A model generated the notes under the pieces. It saw only the letters and a program-made list of their open reading frames with translations. It was not told the DNA's origin and ran no database searches. A stretch of DNA of 64,000 nt from Pseudomonadota bacterium (GTDB lineage Bacteria; Pseudomonadota; Gammaproteobacteria; Steroidobacterales; Steroidobacteraceae), in assembly GCA_963204835.1 (NCBI GenBank), contig CAUJHJ010000006.1:1-64000 (forward strand), given 5' to 3'. Within the stretch, counting starts at the first letter, position 1; every line of letters starts with the position of its first letter. Made by a program: the position numbers and the translations under genes. Of the stretch, positions 47,538 through 56,521 are shown one piece after another.

Positions 47538-48616
47538 AGCCTCAATTGCGGACTGGCGCCGTCCGCGTAAAGGCGCGCGAGGCGCGAGAATACCCAGCGC
47601 GCGCTGCGCAGCGCATCGCGCTTGCTGCCGCGCGGATAAAGCCTCAACTGGTCGCTGCGTTCGATGATCATGCGCAAGATCTGGAACGCACTATAGCGCG
47701 CCACGCCCTGCTCCCGCAGCACCGCGTCGATGAGCTCGCGCCGCGCGCCGCGGATCAACGTGCCAGCGCGCGGGGTCGTGGCACGGGCACGGTTCGGCGT
47801 GAACACCTTCGAGAGCATCACGTCCACGAGGCCGCGCCGGTACTGGCGATAGCGCTCGAGCTTCTCCTCATAGTGCTCGCCGAGGGTGCGCGTCAGCGCA
47901 TCGATCGGCTCGATGCGGCTGCGGCTGCGCACCGGGGCACGTCGCCCCCGCAGGTCGCCCATCAGCTCGTCGACCAGTTCGAGCTTCTGGTAGGCGGGCC
48001 AATCCGCATAGCCGCGCCGCCAGGACGAATTCGGCGTGAGCCACACGGCGAAGGTCTCGGCGAAGTCCTCGGTCGGATGCGACTGCGCGTACCAGTCGCC
48101 GAGGTGCTGTACGTAGCGGCGGCTGCCGGGCCGGGCGCGATAGCGGTCGGGATAGGGCAGCGACGCGGGCCCGAACGCGTCGCGCCAGCGCTTGCGACGG
48201 CGCAGTCGGAACGCGGTGTCGATGGCGTGCCCGGCCTCGTGCCGCAGGATGCGCTTGAGCCATTGCGCGTTGCCGCCCTCGACCTGCTTCATCATGGTGC
48301 GCTCGAGGCGCTCGAGCCGCGGGTGCGCCAGATAGAACGGAATCGCGATGCCTGGCACGCCGTCGGGCGAGAACCACTCCTCGCCGATCCAAGCATGCGG
48401 GCGGAAGCTGATGCCGCGTCGCTCGAGATCGCGATAGAGGCCGCGCATGTGCCGCGCGAGCGGCGTGCGCTCGAGCTTCAGCTTGAGGTCGCAGAAGCGC
48501 ATCGCCAGCAGTTGCTCGTCGTCGAACCGGGCCCAGGAAGCCGCGCGCGCGCGCGCGCGCTTAGTGCCGCTCTGGCGGCGGGCGGTCACGGCGGGGCGCG
48601 GTCGCAGGATCGGCAT
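47534..48616 (-). CDS. putative gluzincin-type zinc metallopeptidase
   Basis: This 360-residue protein has a zinc motif HEAGH at residues 126-130 and a third-ligand candidate in EDFAETFAVW (183-192), a spacing like anthrax-lethal-factor-type gluzincins. No signal peptide is visible; the N-terminus is strongly basic (RARARAASWAR), encoded by a GC-dinucleotide tract at 48542-48558. The ATG at 48616 gives MPILRPRP; the frame stays open to 48922 but that stretch lies in a repeat element. C-terminal helices (residues about 230-350) are Arg-rich. It leads a four-gene overlapping operon with the ATP-grasp ligase. Not in a family I can name with certainty. Confidence 0.8.
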   Translation of the reverse strand: MPILRPRPAVTARRQSGTKRARARAASWARFDDEQLLAMRFCDLKLKLERTPLARHMRGLYRDLERRGISFRPHAWIGEEWFSPDGVPGIAIPFYLAHPRLERLERTMMKQVEGGNAQWLKRILRHEAGHAIDTAFRLRRRKRWRDAFGPASLPYPDRYRARPGSRRYVQHLGDWYAQSHPTEDFAETFAVWLTPNSSWRRGYADWPAYQKLELVDELMGDLRGRRAPVRSRSRIEPIDALTRTLGEHYEEKLERYRQYRRGLVDVMLSKVFTPNRARATTPRAGTLIRGARRELIDAVLREQGVARYSAFQILRMIIERSDQLRLYPRGSKRDALRSARWVFSRLARLYADGASPQLRL

Positions 48617-48718
48617 GGGAACAGCGGCCTCTGGCGCCGCCCCCCCGGGGGGGCGGGCGCGGTGGGAATCTCCGGGACGGGCACAGGATAGCAGCAGGCA
48701 GGGGTCGCGGGCTGCGGG

Positions 48719-48903
48719 CCAGCGGCGCAGCGTTTCATCCGCCTCCTCGCTATCCGGGCGCGCCCCTGCGGGGGCGTCCCCTCGGAACGGGGGCGCTCGG
48801 CGCATTCTGTCGTCTGTGACCGAGGCGTCGCGTACGCCTCGCTCTTTCCCCCGTTCCTCGGCGCCCTCCACGCTCGTCCGCGGATGAAACGCTGCGCCGC
48901 TGG
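48719..48903 (+). repeat. palindromic repeat element, copy 1
   Basis: A 185-bp element bounded by perfect 24-bp inverted repeats, 48719-48742 and 48880-48903; the outer bases read CCAGCGGCGCAGCGTTTCAT and the inner end is CCGC. Inside are a CGCCCC-TGCG-GGGGCG hairpin (48761-48776) and other GC-rich stems, so the whole could fold as one structured RNA or cruciform. It matches copy 3 in inverted orientation, including long identical runs next to each terminal repeat. It has no transposase. Confidence 0.85.
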
Positions 48904-49000
48904 TGCGCGGTCCGTGACTCAAGGCCTCCTGCTCTTGGTCCCCCGTCGAGGTCAGGACGGCAAGGTCGGATTTCCCACCGCGGGCCTGACGGGGCGCGCC

Positions 49001-49125
49001 GCCTGCGGCGGTCCCCTCATCGCGGCGGCGCCCGGCGCACTGTGCCGGCAGTAGCTGATAAACCTGTGACCGCCGGACGCTGATCGCCGCTCCTCGGCAC
49101 TCTCCACGCTCGTCGCCGGAGCTCC
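49001..49125 (+). repeat. palindromic repeat element, degenerate copy 2
   Basis: In the same orientation as copy 1, this segment keeps GTCCCCTC, GGCGC(C/T)CGGCGCA, CTGTGACCG and CTCCTCGGCACTCTCCACGC followed by TCGTC in the same order and spacing, but has lost the flanking ATTCATCCGC-type terminal repeats. Boundaries are approximate. Confidence 0.65.
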
Positions 49126-49244
49126 CGCTCCCCCTCCAGCGCGCGGCTGGCCACCCGACGGCGAAGCCTGACTGAGGTCAGGGCAAGTCACGTCGCGTAT
49201 CGATCCTCTCCTCAAGGGCAGCGAGCTGTGACTTGCGAGCGGCC

Positions 49245-49434
49245 GGCCGGAGGCGCGGTGATTCATCCGCGGACGAGCGTGGAGGGCGCCGAGGAACGGG
49301 GGACGGAGCGAGGCGTCCGCGACGCTTCAGGCCCCGACGACACCATGCGCCGGGCGCCCCCGCTCCGAGGGCACGCCCTCGCAGAGGGAGCGCCCGGATA
49401 GCGAGGAGGCGGATGAATCGCCGCGCCCGCGGCC
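49245..49434 (-). repeat. palindromic repeat element, inverted copy 3
   Basis: A 190-bp element bounded by 26-bp inverted repeats (49245-49270 and 49409-49434) with 23 of 26 positions complementary; the inner ends read GATTCATCCGC and GCGGATGAATC. Its reverse complement aligns along its full length with copy 1. It ends 33 bp before the stop codon of the ADP-ribosylglycohydrolase fusion gene, so it lies in or next to that gene's 3' end. Confidence 0.85.
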
Positions 49435-49467
49435 AGCGGCCCGCATCGCACAACTCACCGCACGGCC

Positions 49468-50934
49468 CTACCCCGCCATGCCCTCCAAAACCCGCACCAG
49501 TATGCGATCGGCGAAATCGGCGATCTGCTCGCGCTTCATGAGGCTCGCGCGCCAGGCCGCTGGGAGTGCTGCGGCGCCATAGTGGGCGCCAGCGAGTTGC
49601 CCATAGGTCGCGGTCAGCACGTCCGAGTCGCGGCCCCGGTTGGCGCACAGCAAGGCCCCTTCGCGCAGGTTCCCCGCGGTGGCGAATGCGCCCAGCGCGA
49701 GCGCGAGTACGTCGAGCACGGTGGCATTGGAGCGCGGTGCCGCAGCGAGCGCGTCGCGATATCCACCGCCCGCAATGGCCGTGATCTCGGGCCGCAGCGT
49801 GCCCTCTGCCGCGAGCTGGCCCGCCGCATGCAGGATCGCCGCTTTGTCGCGTCCCGCGAGCGCGGCGTGCATCGCCGTCGCCAGCACCCTGCAGGCGTCG
49901 AGCACCAGCGGGGCCTGGCAAGTGGTGCGCGCGGCATCCGCCGCAGCCTCGATCGCGGCGGCCGGGTCGTTGAAGAAGAACATGACGACGGGCGCGATCC
50001 GCGTCAGCGCCCCGGGCTCGAGCTGCGCCGGGTCGTGCGAGCCGGGAAACCGCTGCCGGCGCCAGCGCGCCGCGCCGAGTGCACGCGTCACGCCCGCGGT
50101 GATGCCGACGCACTGGCCCGTCGCCGACAGGTAGCCCTCGCGCTGCCAGCGCGAGAAGCGTTCGACCTGGTCGAGCGGGTCGAAGCCGTCACGCTCGAGC
50201 AGGCTGTCGGCGACGCACAGCGCCATCGCCGTGTCGTCCGTCCAGGCGCCGCGCGGCAGGTCGAACGGGCCGCCGCCGAGCAGGTCGCCGACCGGCGTGA
50301 ACGTTCCCGGCTTGCGGTACTGCGTGGCCGCCGCCAGCGCATCGCCCGCGGCGAGCCCGAGCAGCGCGCCGCTGAAGCGCTCGCGCAGCGCGTGCGTCGC
50401 GGCCATCGCATCGTCGTCGAGGGTCGGGTCGAGCGGCGCGGGCCAGCGGTACACGTAGTCGCGCTGCTCCCGCGTCTCCGGGATCGACGGCCAGCTGCGC
50501 GAACGAGCGCTGCCCGCCCACAGGGCTTCGAGCGCATCCAGCGCGGCATCGCCGCGCGTGCCGTGCTGCGCGAGGTGGCAGCCGACCACCATGCCGGTGC
50601 GGCCGATGCCGGCGCGGCAGTGCAGATAGATGCGCCGGCCCTCGCCGAGCAGTTCATCGATCGAGGCGATGATTTCGCCCATGTGCTCGGGCTCGAGCGG
50701 CAGCCCATGATCGGGTATCGGCTTGCGCACATGCACCACGCCGGCGGCGAGTTCGCTGTCGTAGGCCGGCAGTTCGCCCGGCACCGTCAGGTCGAGATAG
50801 GCGTCGATGCCGAGCGCCGCGAGCGCGGCAAGGCGCGTGCGCGTTTCCTCGCGGGTCGCTCCGCCCGGGTATTCGCCCGCGAGCCAGCGCTCGCGCTGCA
50901 CCCAGTACGCATTGGCGAGCGGCAGGCGGGTCAC
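49468..50934 (-). CDS. tyrosine-phosphatase / ADP-ribosylglycohydrolase fusion
   Basis: This 488-residue protein has two enzyme domains. Residues 1-165 form a small protein-tyrosine/dual-specificity phosphatase with P-loop [10 protein letters not shown] (Cys106, Arg112) and a general-acid Asp in IPDHGLP (about 75). Residues from about 185 form an ADP-ribosylglycohydrolase (DraG/ARH): [17 protein letters not shown], metal site TDDT (232-235) and the C-terminal [19 protein letters not shown]. The first domain would hydrolyse phosphoesters; the second would remove ADP-ribose from proteins or metabolites. GTG at 50934 overlaps the ttcA stop (GTGA), so translation is coupled; longer in-frame starts would lie inside ttcA. 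Confidence 0.9.
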   Translation of the reverse strand: MTRLPLANAYWVQRERWLAGEYPGGATREETRTRLAALAALGIDAYLDLTVPGELPAYDSELAAGVVHVRKPIPDHGLPLEPEHMGEIIASIDELLGEGRRIYLHCRAGIGRTGMVVGCHLAQHGTRGDAALDALEALWAGSARSRSWPSIPETREQRDYVYRWPAPLDPTLDDDAMAATHALRERFSGALLGLAAGDALAAATQYRKPGTFTPVGDLLGGGPFDLPRGAWTDDTAMALCVADSLLERDGFDPLDQVERFSRWQREGYLSATGQCVGITAGVTRALGAARWRRQRFPGSHDPAQLEPGALTRIAPVVMFFFNDPAAAIEAAADAARTTCQAPLVLDACRVLATAMHAALAGRDKAAILHAAGQLAAEGTLRPEITAIAGGGYRDALAAAPRSNATVLDVLALALGAFATAGNLREGALLCANRGRDSDVLTATYGQLAGAHYGAAALPAAWRASLMKREQIADFADRILVRVLEGMAG

Positions 50935-51743
50935 TGCGGCTGGCGGGCGAGCGACGCGAAATCGAACAGCCTGGGGTCGGCGAGGTGCGCGGGCTCGACC
51001 TGTGTCAGCGCCGAAAAGATCGAAGCGACCCGGCCGGGGTGCTCGCGCTCCCAGCCCTCGAGCATGCGCTTCACGGCGAGCCGCTGGTTGTTGTCCAGCG
51101 AGCCGCAGAGCCGGCAGGGAATGATCGGGAAGGCGCGCGCGCGCGCGTAGCGCTCGATCTCGCGCTCGGGCACGTAGGCGAGCGGGCGGATCACGACATT
51201 GCGCCCGTCTTCCGAGGCGAGCTTCGGCGCCATCGCCTTCAGTCGCCCGCCATGGAAAAGGTTGAGGAACAGCGTCTCGACGATGTCGTCGCGATGGTGG
51301 CCGAGTGCGATCTTCGTGTAGCCGTTCGCCGCGGCGAAGCGGTAGAGGGCGCCGCGACGCAACCGCGAGCACAGTCCGCACATCGTGCGGCCTTCCGGGA
51401 TCACGCGCTTCACGACGCTATAGGTGTCCTGCTCGATCTGGTGGAACGGGATGCCGAGCCCACGGCAATGGGCGGGCAGCACCTCGGCCGGAAAATCCGG
51501 CTGCTTCTGGTCGAGGTTGGCCGCCGCGAGCTCGAACTCGACCGGCGCGCTGCGCTGCAGGGACAGCAGCAGGTCGAGCATCGTGTAGGAGTCCTTGCCG
51601 CCCGAGAGGCACACGAGCACGCGATCGCCGGGCTCGATCATGCGGAAGTCCTCGATTGCCTTGCCGACGAGGCCGCGCAACTGCGCGGCGAGACGCTTCG
51701 AGGTGTTCGAATCGGAGGGTGCGGTTGCGGCCATGGCCGCCAT
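50931..51743 (-). CDS. ttcA: tRNA 2-thiocytidine(32) synthetase TtcA
   Basis: This 270-residue protein has the PP-loop [20 protein letters not shown], the two cysteine pairs [10 protein letters not shown] and PCRLCGS that hold an iron-sulfur cluster, and [19 protein letters not shown]. TtcA activates C32 of certain tRNAs with ATP and inserts sulfur. ATG at 51743 has AGGT just upstream; a second Met at 51734 is possible. It is 11 bp behind the M32 carboxypeptidase gene and coupled to the fusion gene downstream. Confidence 0.97.
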   Translation of the reverse strand: MAAMAATAPSDSNTSKRLAAQLRGLVGKAIEDFRMIEPGDRVLVCLSGGKDSYTMLDLLLSLQRSAPVEFELAAANLDQKQPDFPAEVLPAHCRGLGIPFHQIEQDTYSVVKRVIPEGRTMCGLCSRLRRGALYRFAAANGYTKIALGHHRDDIVETLFLNLFHGGRLKAMAPKLASEDGRNVVIRPLAYVPEREIERYARARAFPIIPCRLCGSLDNNQRLAVKRMLEGWEREHPGRVASIFSALTQVEPAHLADPRLFDFASLARQPQ

Positions 51744-51754
51744 GTTACCTGCGC

Positions 51755-53275
51755 CTACGCGGCGGCGCTGCGGGAGGCGGGATCCTCGAGGTACTTGCCC
51801 TCGAGGTAGCGCAGCGAGGCGGCCGCGGTCAGCGGCTTGCCGGTCGCGAGCTTCAGCAGTTCCTGGGTCGAGAGCTTCGCGCCGAGGCCGTGTACATGCT
51901 CGCGCAACCAGCCGAAGAGTCCGCCGAACTCGCCGCGGGCAAGTTGCTCGTCGAGTGCCGGGACATCGGCACGCAGCTTCTCGAAGAGCTGGGCCGCGAT
52001 GGCCGCGCCGAGCGCGTACGAAGGGAAGTAGCCGAAGGATCCGGCGGCCCAGTGGATGTCCTGCAGGCAGCCTTCCTGCTGGGTCACCGGCCGCACCTCG
52101 AAGCGCGCCTGCATGAAATCCGCCCAGGCATCCGGCAGCTCGCGCACCGCCAGCGCGCCAGAGAGCAGCTTCTTCTCGAGCTCGTAGCGCAGCTGGATGT
52201 GCAACGGATAGGTCAGTTCGTCGGCATCGACCCGGATCAGCCCGCGCTGCACCCGCGTCAGGTGGGCGTAGACGTTCCCGGGTTCCCACTCGGGGCCGCT
52301 GACGGCGAAATGCTTCCGCAGGAGCGGCAGCAGGTAGCGGACGAAGGGCCGGCTGCGGCACACGATCATCTCGATCATGAGCGACTGGCTCTCCTCGATC
52401 GCCATGCCCCGGTCGCGCCCGACCGGCTGGTCGCGCCACTCGCGCGGCAGGCCGAGGTCGTACATCGCGTGCCCGGTCTCGTGCAATGCGGCCAGCAGGC
52501 CCGAGAACACGTCGTCCACGTCATAGCGCGTGGTGACGCGGATGTCGCCCGGCACGCCCTCCGTGAAGGGGTGTTCGCTCTCGTCGATGCGGCCACCCTC
52601 GAAGCGGAATCCCGCCGCCTTCATGATCTCGACCACGAGCTGGCGCTGCTTCGCGACCGGGAACTTGCCGGCGAGCGGCAGCGCGGGATGCTTCGCCTGC
52701 AATTCCATCGCCTCGCGGATGAGGCCCGGCAGGCGACGCGACAGCGACTTGAACATCGCATCGATGTCGGCCATGGTCACGCCGGGGCTGAACTCGTCGA
52801 TCAGCGCATCATAGGGCGCGAGGTTGAGCGCCTGGCCGAGCAGCTGCGCCTTGTCGCGCACCAGCTGCAGCACTTCCTCGAGGTGCGGCGCAAAGAGCGC
52901 GAAGTCGTTCGCGCGGCGCGCCTCGAGCCACGTCACCTCGGCCCTAGCGGTCGCCCGCGCGAGGCGCGATACGAGCGTCACCGGGGTGGCGATCGCGTGG
53001 TCGCGCTGGCGGCGCATTTCGCGCAGGTTGCCGAGCTGCCATTCGTCGAGTCCCGGGGCGCTCGCCTGCGCGCGGTCCAGCAGGCGGCTGATCCGGGGCG
53101 CCGTCAGGAGCGTGTGGTGCTCGGTCTCGAGCGCGGCGAGCTGCTCGCCGCGGATGTCGGCACTGCCCTTGGGCATCATGACCGCGGCGTCCCAGCGCAG
53201 CAGTGCAAGCGCGCCACGGAAGGCGTGGAGTCGCTTCCATTCCTGCTCGAGCTGCTGGTAGGGCGTGGCGGACAC
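51755..53275 (-). CDS. M32 family metallocarboxypeptidase
   Basis: This 506-residue protein matches carboxypeptidase Taq in length. Zinc motif [11 protein letters not shown] is followed by [14 protein letters not shown] (catalytic helix with the third ligand Glu), and family blocks [28 protein letters not shown] and [15 protein letters not shown] are present. It removes C-terminal residues from peptides in the cytoplasm. GTG at 53275 gives a family-like start ([15 protein letters not shown]); no strong ribosome site. Confidence 0.95.
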   Translation of the reverse strand: MSATPYQQLEQEWKRLHAFRGALALLRWDAAVMMPKGSADIRGEQLAALETEHHTLLTAPRISRLLDRAQASAPGLDEWQLGNLREMRRQRDHAIATPVTLVSRLARATARAEVTWLEARRANDFALFAPHLEEVLQLVRDKAQLLGQALNLAPYDALIDEFSPGVTMADIDAMFKSLSRRLPGLIREAMELQAKHPALPLAGKFPVAKQRQLVVEIMKAAGFRFEGGRIDESEHPFTEGVPGDIRVTTRYDVDDVFSGLLAALHETGHAMYDLGLPREWRDQPVGRDRGMAIEESQSLMIEMIVCRSRPFVRYLLPLLRKHFAVSGPEWEPGNVYAHLTRVQRGLIRVDADELTYPLHIQLRYELEKKLLSGALAVRELPDAWADFMQARFEVRPVTQQEGCLQDIHWAAGSFGYFPSYALGAAIAAQLFEKLRADVPALDEQLARGEFGGLFGWLREHVHGLGAKLSTQELLKLATGKPLTAAASLRYLEGKYLEDPASRSAAA

Positions 53276-53347
53276 GGGGCACCAAATGGGAACCGGGGAT
53301 GGCCCATTGTACCTGCCGGCCGGCCCGGCCACCCATTTACAGCAACA

Positions 53348-56300
53348 TTATTCTTTTACATTCAATAGCTTATCTGCCGCCGACGTGGTTGACACAGTGG
53401 CCGTGAGCCGGTCGATCAGGCCGCTCACGTAGTGCGGCGAGCGAGTGTTGCGGGCGATCAGCAGGTAGAGGGTCGGCACCACGAGGAGTGTCAGGGCGAG
53501 GGAGAAGACCGTGCCGAAAAAGACGGCCGAGCCGATCGACTGGCGGCTCTCGGCTCCGGCGCCGGTCGCGAGCATCAGGGGCACCGCGCCGCAGGCCGTG
53601 CAGAGGCTCGTCATCAGCACCGGGCGCAGCCGGATGGTCGCCGCCTGCACGACAGCGTCCACGAACTCGACCCCGCGATCGCGCAACTGGTTCGCGAACT
53701 CCACGATCAGGATGCCGTTCTTGCAGGCGATGCCGATCAGCATGATCGCGCCGATCTGGCTGAAGACGTTGATCGAGGAGCCGAACAGCCACAGGCCGAC
53801 GAGCGCGCCCGAGAGCGCGAGCGGCACGGTGGCGAGGATCACGAGCGGGTGCACGAAGCTCTCGAATTGCGCGGCGAGCACCAGGTACACGATCAGCAGC
53901 GCGAAGCCGAAGGTGAGCCAGAGCTTGCCGCCCGACTGCTTCAGTTCGCGCGACTCGCCGTCGTAGTTGATCGTGACGCCTTGCGGGACTTCCTCGCGGA
54001 TCACGCGCTCGACGTCGGCGAGCGCCTCGCCGAGCGAGTAGCCGGGCGCGAGGTTGGCCGACAGCGTGATCGAGCGCAGGCGGTCGAAGCGCTTCAGCTC
54101 GTTCGGGCCCGCGATTTCCTCGGCCTGCACCAGCGCGGACAGCGGCACGAGCGCCCCGGTCGTCGTCGAGCGCACGTAGATCGCGCCGAGGTCGTTCACG
54201 GAAGCGCGCTCGTCGTCGCGCGCCTGCACCACGACGTTGTACTCCTCGCCGCCGCGCAGGAAGGTGGTCACGATGCGCGAGCCGAGCATCGTCTCGAGCG
54301 TGTGCCCCACCGTGGCGAGCGACACGCCGAGGTCGGCCGCCTTGTTGCGATCGATGCGCACCGCGACCTGCGGCTTGCGCTCGAGGTAGTCCGATTCGAG
54401 CGCGAGGATGCGCGGGTTCTCGGCCTGCAGGCGCGCCATGACCTTGTCGCGCCAGGCGGCGAGTTCGTCGTAGTCGCTGCCGCCGAGCACCACCTGCAGC
54501 GGCTTGCCGCCGCCGCGCACGCCGAGGCCCGGCGGCTGGATCACCACGATGCGCAGTCCCGGCAGGTCCGCGACGCGCTGGCGCACGCGGGCCGCAATCG
54601 CGGCCGCGCCCTCCTCGCGCTCGTCCCAGAGCGTGAGCGGCATGTAAAGGATGCCGGTGCTCACCTCGCCCTGGCGACCGAAGCCGCCCGAGCGGCTGAT
54701 GACGCGCTTCGCGTTGCCGCGCCCGACCTCATCCATCAGCACCGCCTCGAGCTGGCGCATGTGGCGGTCGAGGTACTCGAGGCTCGAACCCTCGGGCGCG
54801 GTGATCATGACCGGCAACACGGCGCGATCCTCGACCGGCGCGAACATCACCGGCAGCTTGAGCCACGGCACGGGCTTGCCGGCAATCATCAGCGCGACCA
54901 CGAGCGCCGTGAAGGCGCCCGCGGCGCCGAGCACGATCTTCGGGCCATGGCCCGCGAGCGAGCGGCGCACCAGGCGCTCGTAGGAACCCGCCGCCCGGCG
55001 GAAGAGCTCGTCGACCACGTGCGCGACACGGCCGCGGTGCAACCCGCCGGTGAACAGCTTCGACGCCATCATCGGGGTCAGCGTGAGCGCGACCAGCGCC
55101 GAGAAAGCGACGGCCGCCGCCACCATGACGCCGAACTCACCGAAGAGGCGGCCGATGTTGCCCTCCATGTACGACACGGGCAGGAACACCGCGCACAGCA
55201 CCAGCGTGGTCGCGATCACCGCGAAGCCGATTTCGCGGCTGCCGGAGAGCGCCGCAAGCAGCGCCGGCTCGCCGCGCTCGATGCGCCGCACGATGTTCTC
55301 GAGCACGACGATCGAATCGTCGACCACGAGGCCGATCGCGAGCACGGCGCCGAGCAGCGTGAGCGTATTGATCGAATACCCGAGGAAGGCCATCACGAGC
55401 GCCGCGGCGAGCAGCGACACGGGGATCGTGACCGCGGGGATCAGCGTGGCGCGCACCGTGCCGAGGAACAGGTAGATCACCGCCAGCACGATCACGAGCG
55501 TCTCGGTCAGCGCCTTCGCGACGCTCTTCATGGACTCGACGATGAACACCGAGAAATCGACGTTCACTTCCATGCCGATGTCGGGCGGCAGGGTCGCCTT
55601 GACCCGCTCGAGCTCGGCCTTCGCGAGCTGCGCGACCTCGAGCACGTTCGCCTTCGATTGCGGCGTGATGCCGAGCGAGATGCCCGGCAGTCCGTTCGAG
55701 CGCGAGAGGCTGCGCTCGCTCTCGGCCGCGAGCGCGACGCGGGCCACGTCGCCGAGGCGCACGACGTAGCCGTCCGCGCCTTTGCCGATCGCGAGCTGGC
55801 GGAAGTCCGCCTCGTCGGTGAAGTTGGTGTCGGTGCGCAGCGTGAACTCGCGCTCGCGCGACTCGATGCGGCCGGCGGGCAGCTCGACGTTCTCGCGCCG
55901 CAGCGCGTCTTCGACATCGGCGACCGTCAACTGGCGCGCCGCGAGCGCGTCGCGGTCGAGCCAGATGCGCATCGCATACTGGCGCGCACCGCCCGTGCGC
56001 ACCAGCGCGACGCCCGGCACCGCGGAGAAGCGGTCGACGACGTGGCGGGTCACGTAGTCCGTCAGCTCGAGCTGGCTGCGGGCCGGGCTCGACACGTTGA
56101 TGTACATGATCGCGTCCATGCCCGAGTCGACCTTGGTGATCTGCGGCGGGTCGGCTTCCTCGGGCAGGCGGGCGGTGACGCGCGACACGCGCTCGCGCAC
56201 GTCGTTGGCTGCGGCGTCGAGGTCGCGGTCGAGCGAGAACTCGAGCGTGACGCGCGAATTCTCGTCGCGGCTCGAGGAGGTGAGCTTGTCGAGCCCCTCG

Positions 56301-56521
56301 ATGCCGGAAATCTCGTCTTCGATCAGCTCCGTGACTCGCTTCTCGATCACGCTCGCGGAGGCGCCGCGGTAGAAGGTGTCGATGGTGACGATCGGCGGGG
56401 AGACGTCGGGGTACTCACGGATCGGCAGGCGCAGCGCGGCCATCACGCCGAGGATCGCGAGCAGCAGCGACAGCACGGTGGCGAACACCGGCCGGCGGAT
56501 CGAGATGTCGGAGATCGTCAC
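53348..56521 (-). CDS. RND family efflux permease (AcrB/MexB-like)
   Basis: This 1057-residue inner-membrane pump has twelve predicted helices and two large periplasmic loops. Blocks: SIRRPVFATVLSLLLAILGV at the N-terminus, the proton-relay Asp pair GLVVDDSIVVLEN near residue 405-410, and TPMMASKLF. The IREYPDVSPP and GMDAIMYIN motifs place it in the hydrophobe/amphiphile efflux group (HAE). It exports drugs, detergents or metabolites with a periplasmic adaptor and an outer-membrane channel; no channel gene is here. The start overlaps the adaptor stop (ATGA). Confidence 0.96.
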   Translation of the reverse strand: MTISDISIRRPVFATVLSLLLAILGVMAALRLPIREYPDVSPPIVTIDTFYRGASASVIEKRVTELIEDEISGIEGLDKLTSSSRDENSRVTLEFSLDRDLDAAANDVRERVSRVTARLPEEADPPQITKVDSGMDAIMYINVSSPARSQLELTDYVTRHVVDRFSAVPGVALVRTGGARQYAMRIWLDRDALAARQLTVADVEDALRRENVELPAGRIESREREFTLRTDTNFTDEADFRQLAIGKGADGYVVRLGDVARVALAAESERSLSRSNGLPGISLGITPQSKANVLEVAQLAKAELERVKATLPPDIGMEVNVDFSVFIVESMKSVAKALTETLVIVLAVIYLFLGTVRATLIPAVTIPVSLLAAALVMAFLGYSINTLTLLGAVLAIGLVVDDSIVVLENIVRRIERGEPALLAALSGSREIGFAVIATTLVLCAVFLPVSYMEGNIGRLFGEFGVMVAAAVAFSALVALTLTPMMASKLFTGGLHRGRVAHVVDELFRRAAGSYERLVRRSLAGHGPKIVLGAAGAFTALVVALMIAGKPVPWLKLPVMFAPVEDRAVLPVMITAPEGSSLEYLDRHMRQLEAVLMDEVGRGNAKRVISRSGGFGRQGEVSTGILYMPLTLWDEREEGAAAIAARVRQRVADLPGLRIVVIQPPGLGVRGGGKPLQVVLGGSDYDELAAWRDKVMARLQAENPRILALESDYLERKPQVAVRIDRNKAADLGVSLATVGHTLETMLGSRIVTTFLRGGEEYNVVVQARDDERASVNDLGAIYVRSTTTGALVPLSALVQAEEIAGPNELKRFDRLRSITLSANLAPGYSLGEALADVERVIREEVPQGVTINYDGESRELKQSGGKLWLTFGFALLIVYLVLAAQFESFVHPLVILATVPLALSGALVGLWLFGSSINVFSQIGAIMLIGIACKNGILIVEFANQLRDRGVEFVDAVVQAATIRLRPVLMTSLCTACGAVPLMLATGAGAESRQSIGSAVFFGTVFSLALTLLVVPTLYLLIARNTRSPHYVSGLIDRLTATVSTTSAADKLLNVKE

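Larger units (their letters stand above)
48617..49467. other. 851-bp non-coding gap with repeat elements
   Basis: The largest gene-free stretch in the window. Open frames exist on both strands but they cross the repeat copies, share fragments such as SVEGAEERG between copies, and lack ribosome sites, so I do not call genes. It contains three copies of one palindromic element, listed separately. No promoter could be set for the metallopeptidase operon, which must start in this gap. Confidence 0.8.

Noticed and set aside
48617-49467. Possible short genes in the gap, on both strands
   Set aside because: The frames cross the palindromic repeats and resemble one another only because the repeats do; no ribosome sites or domains.
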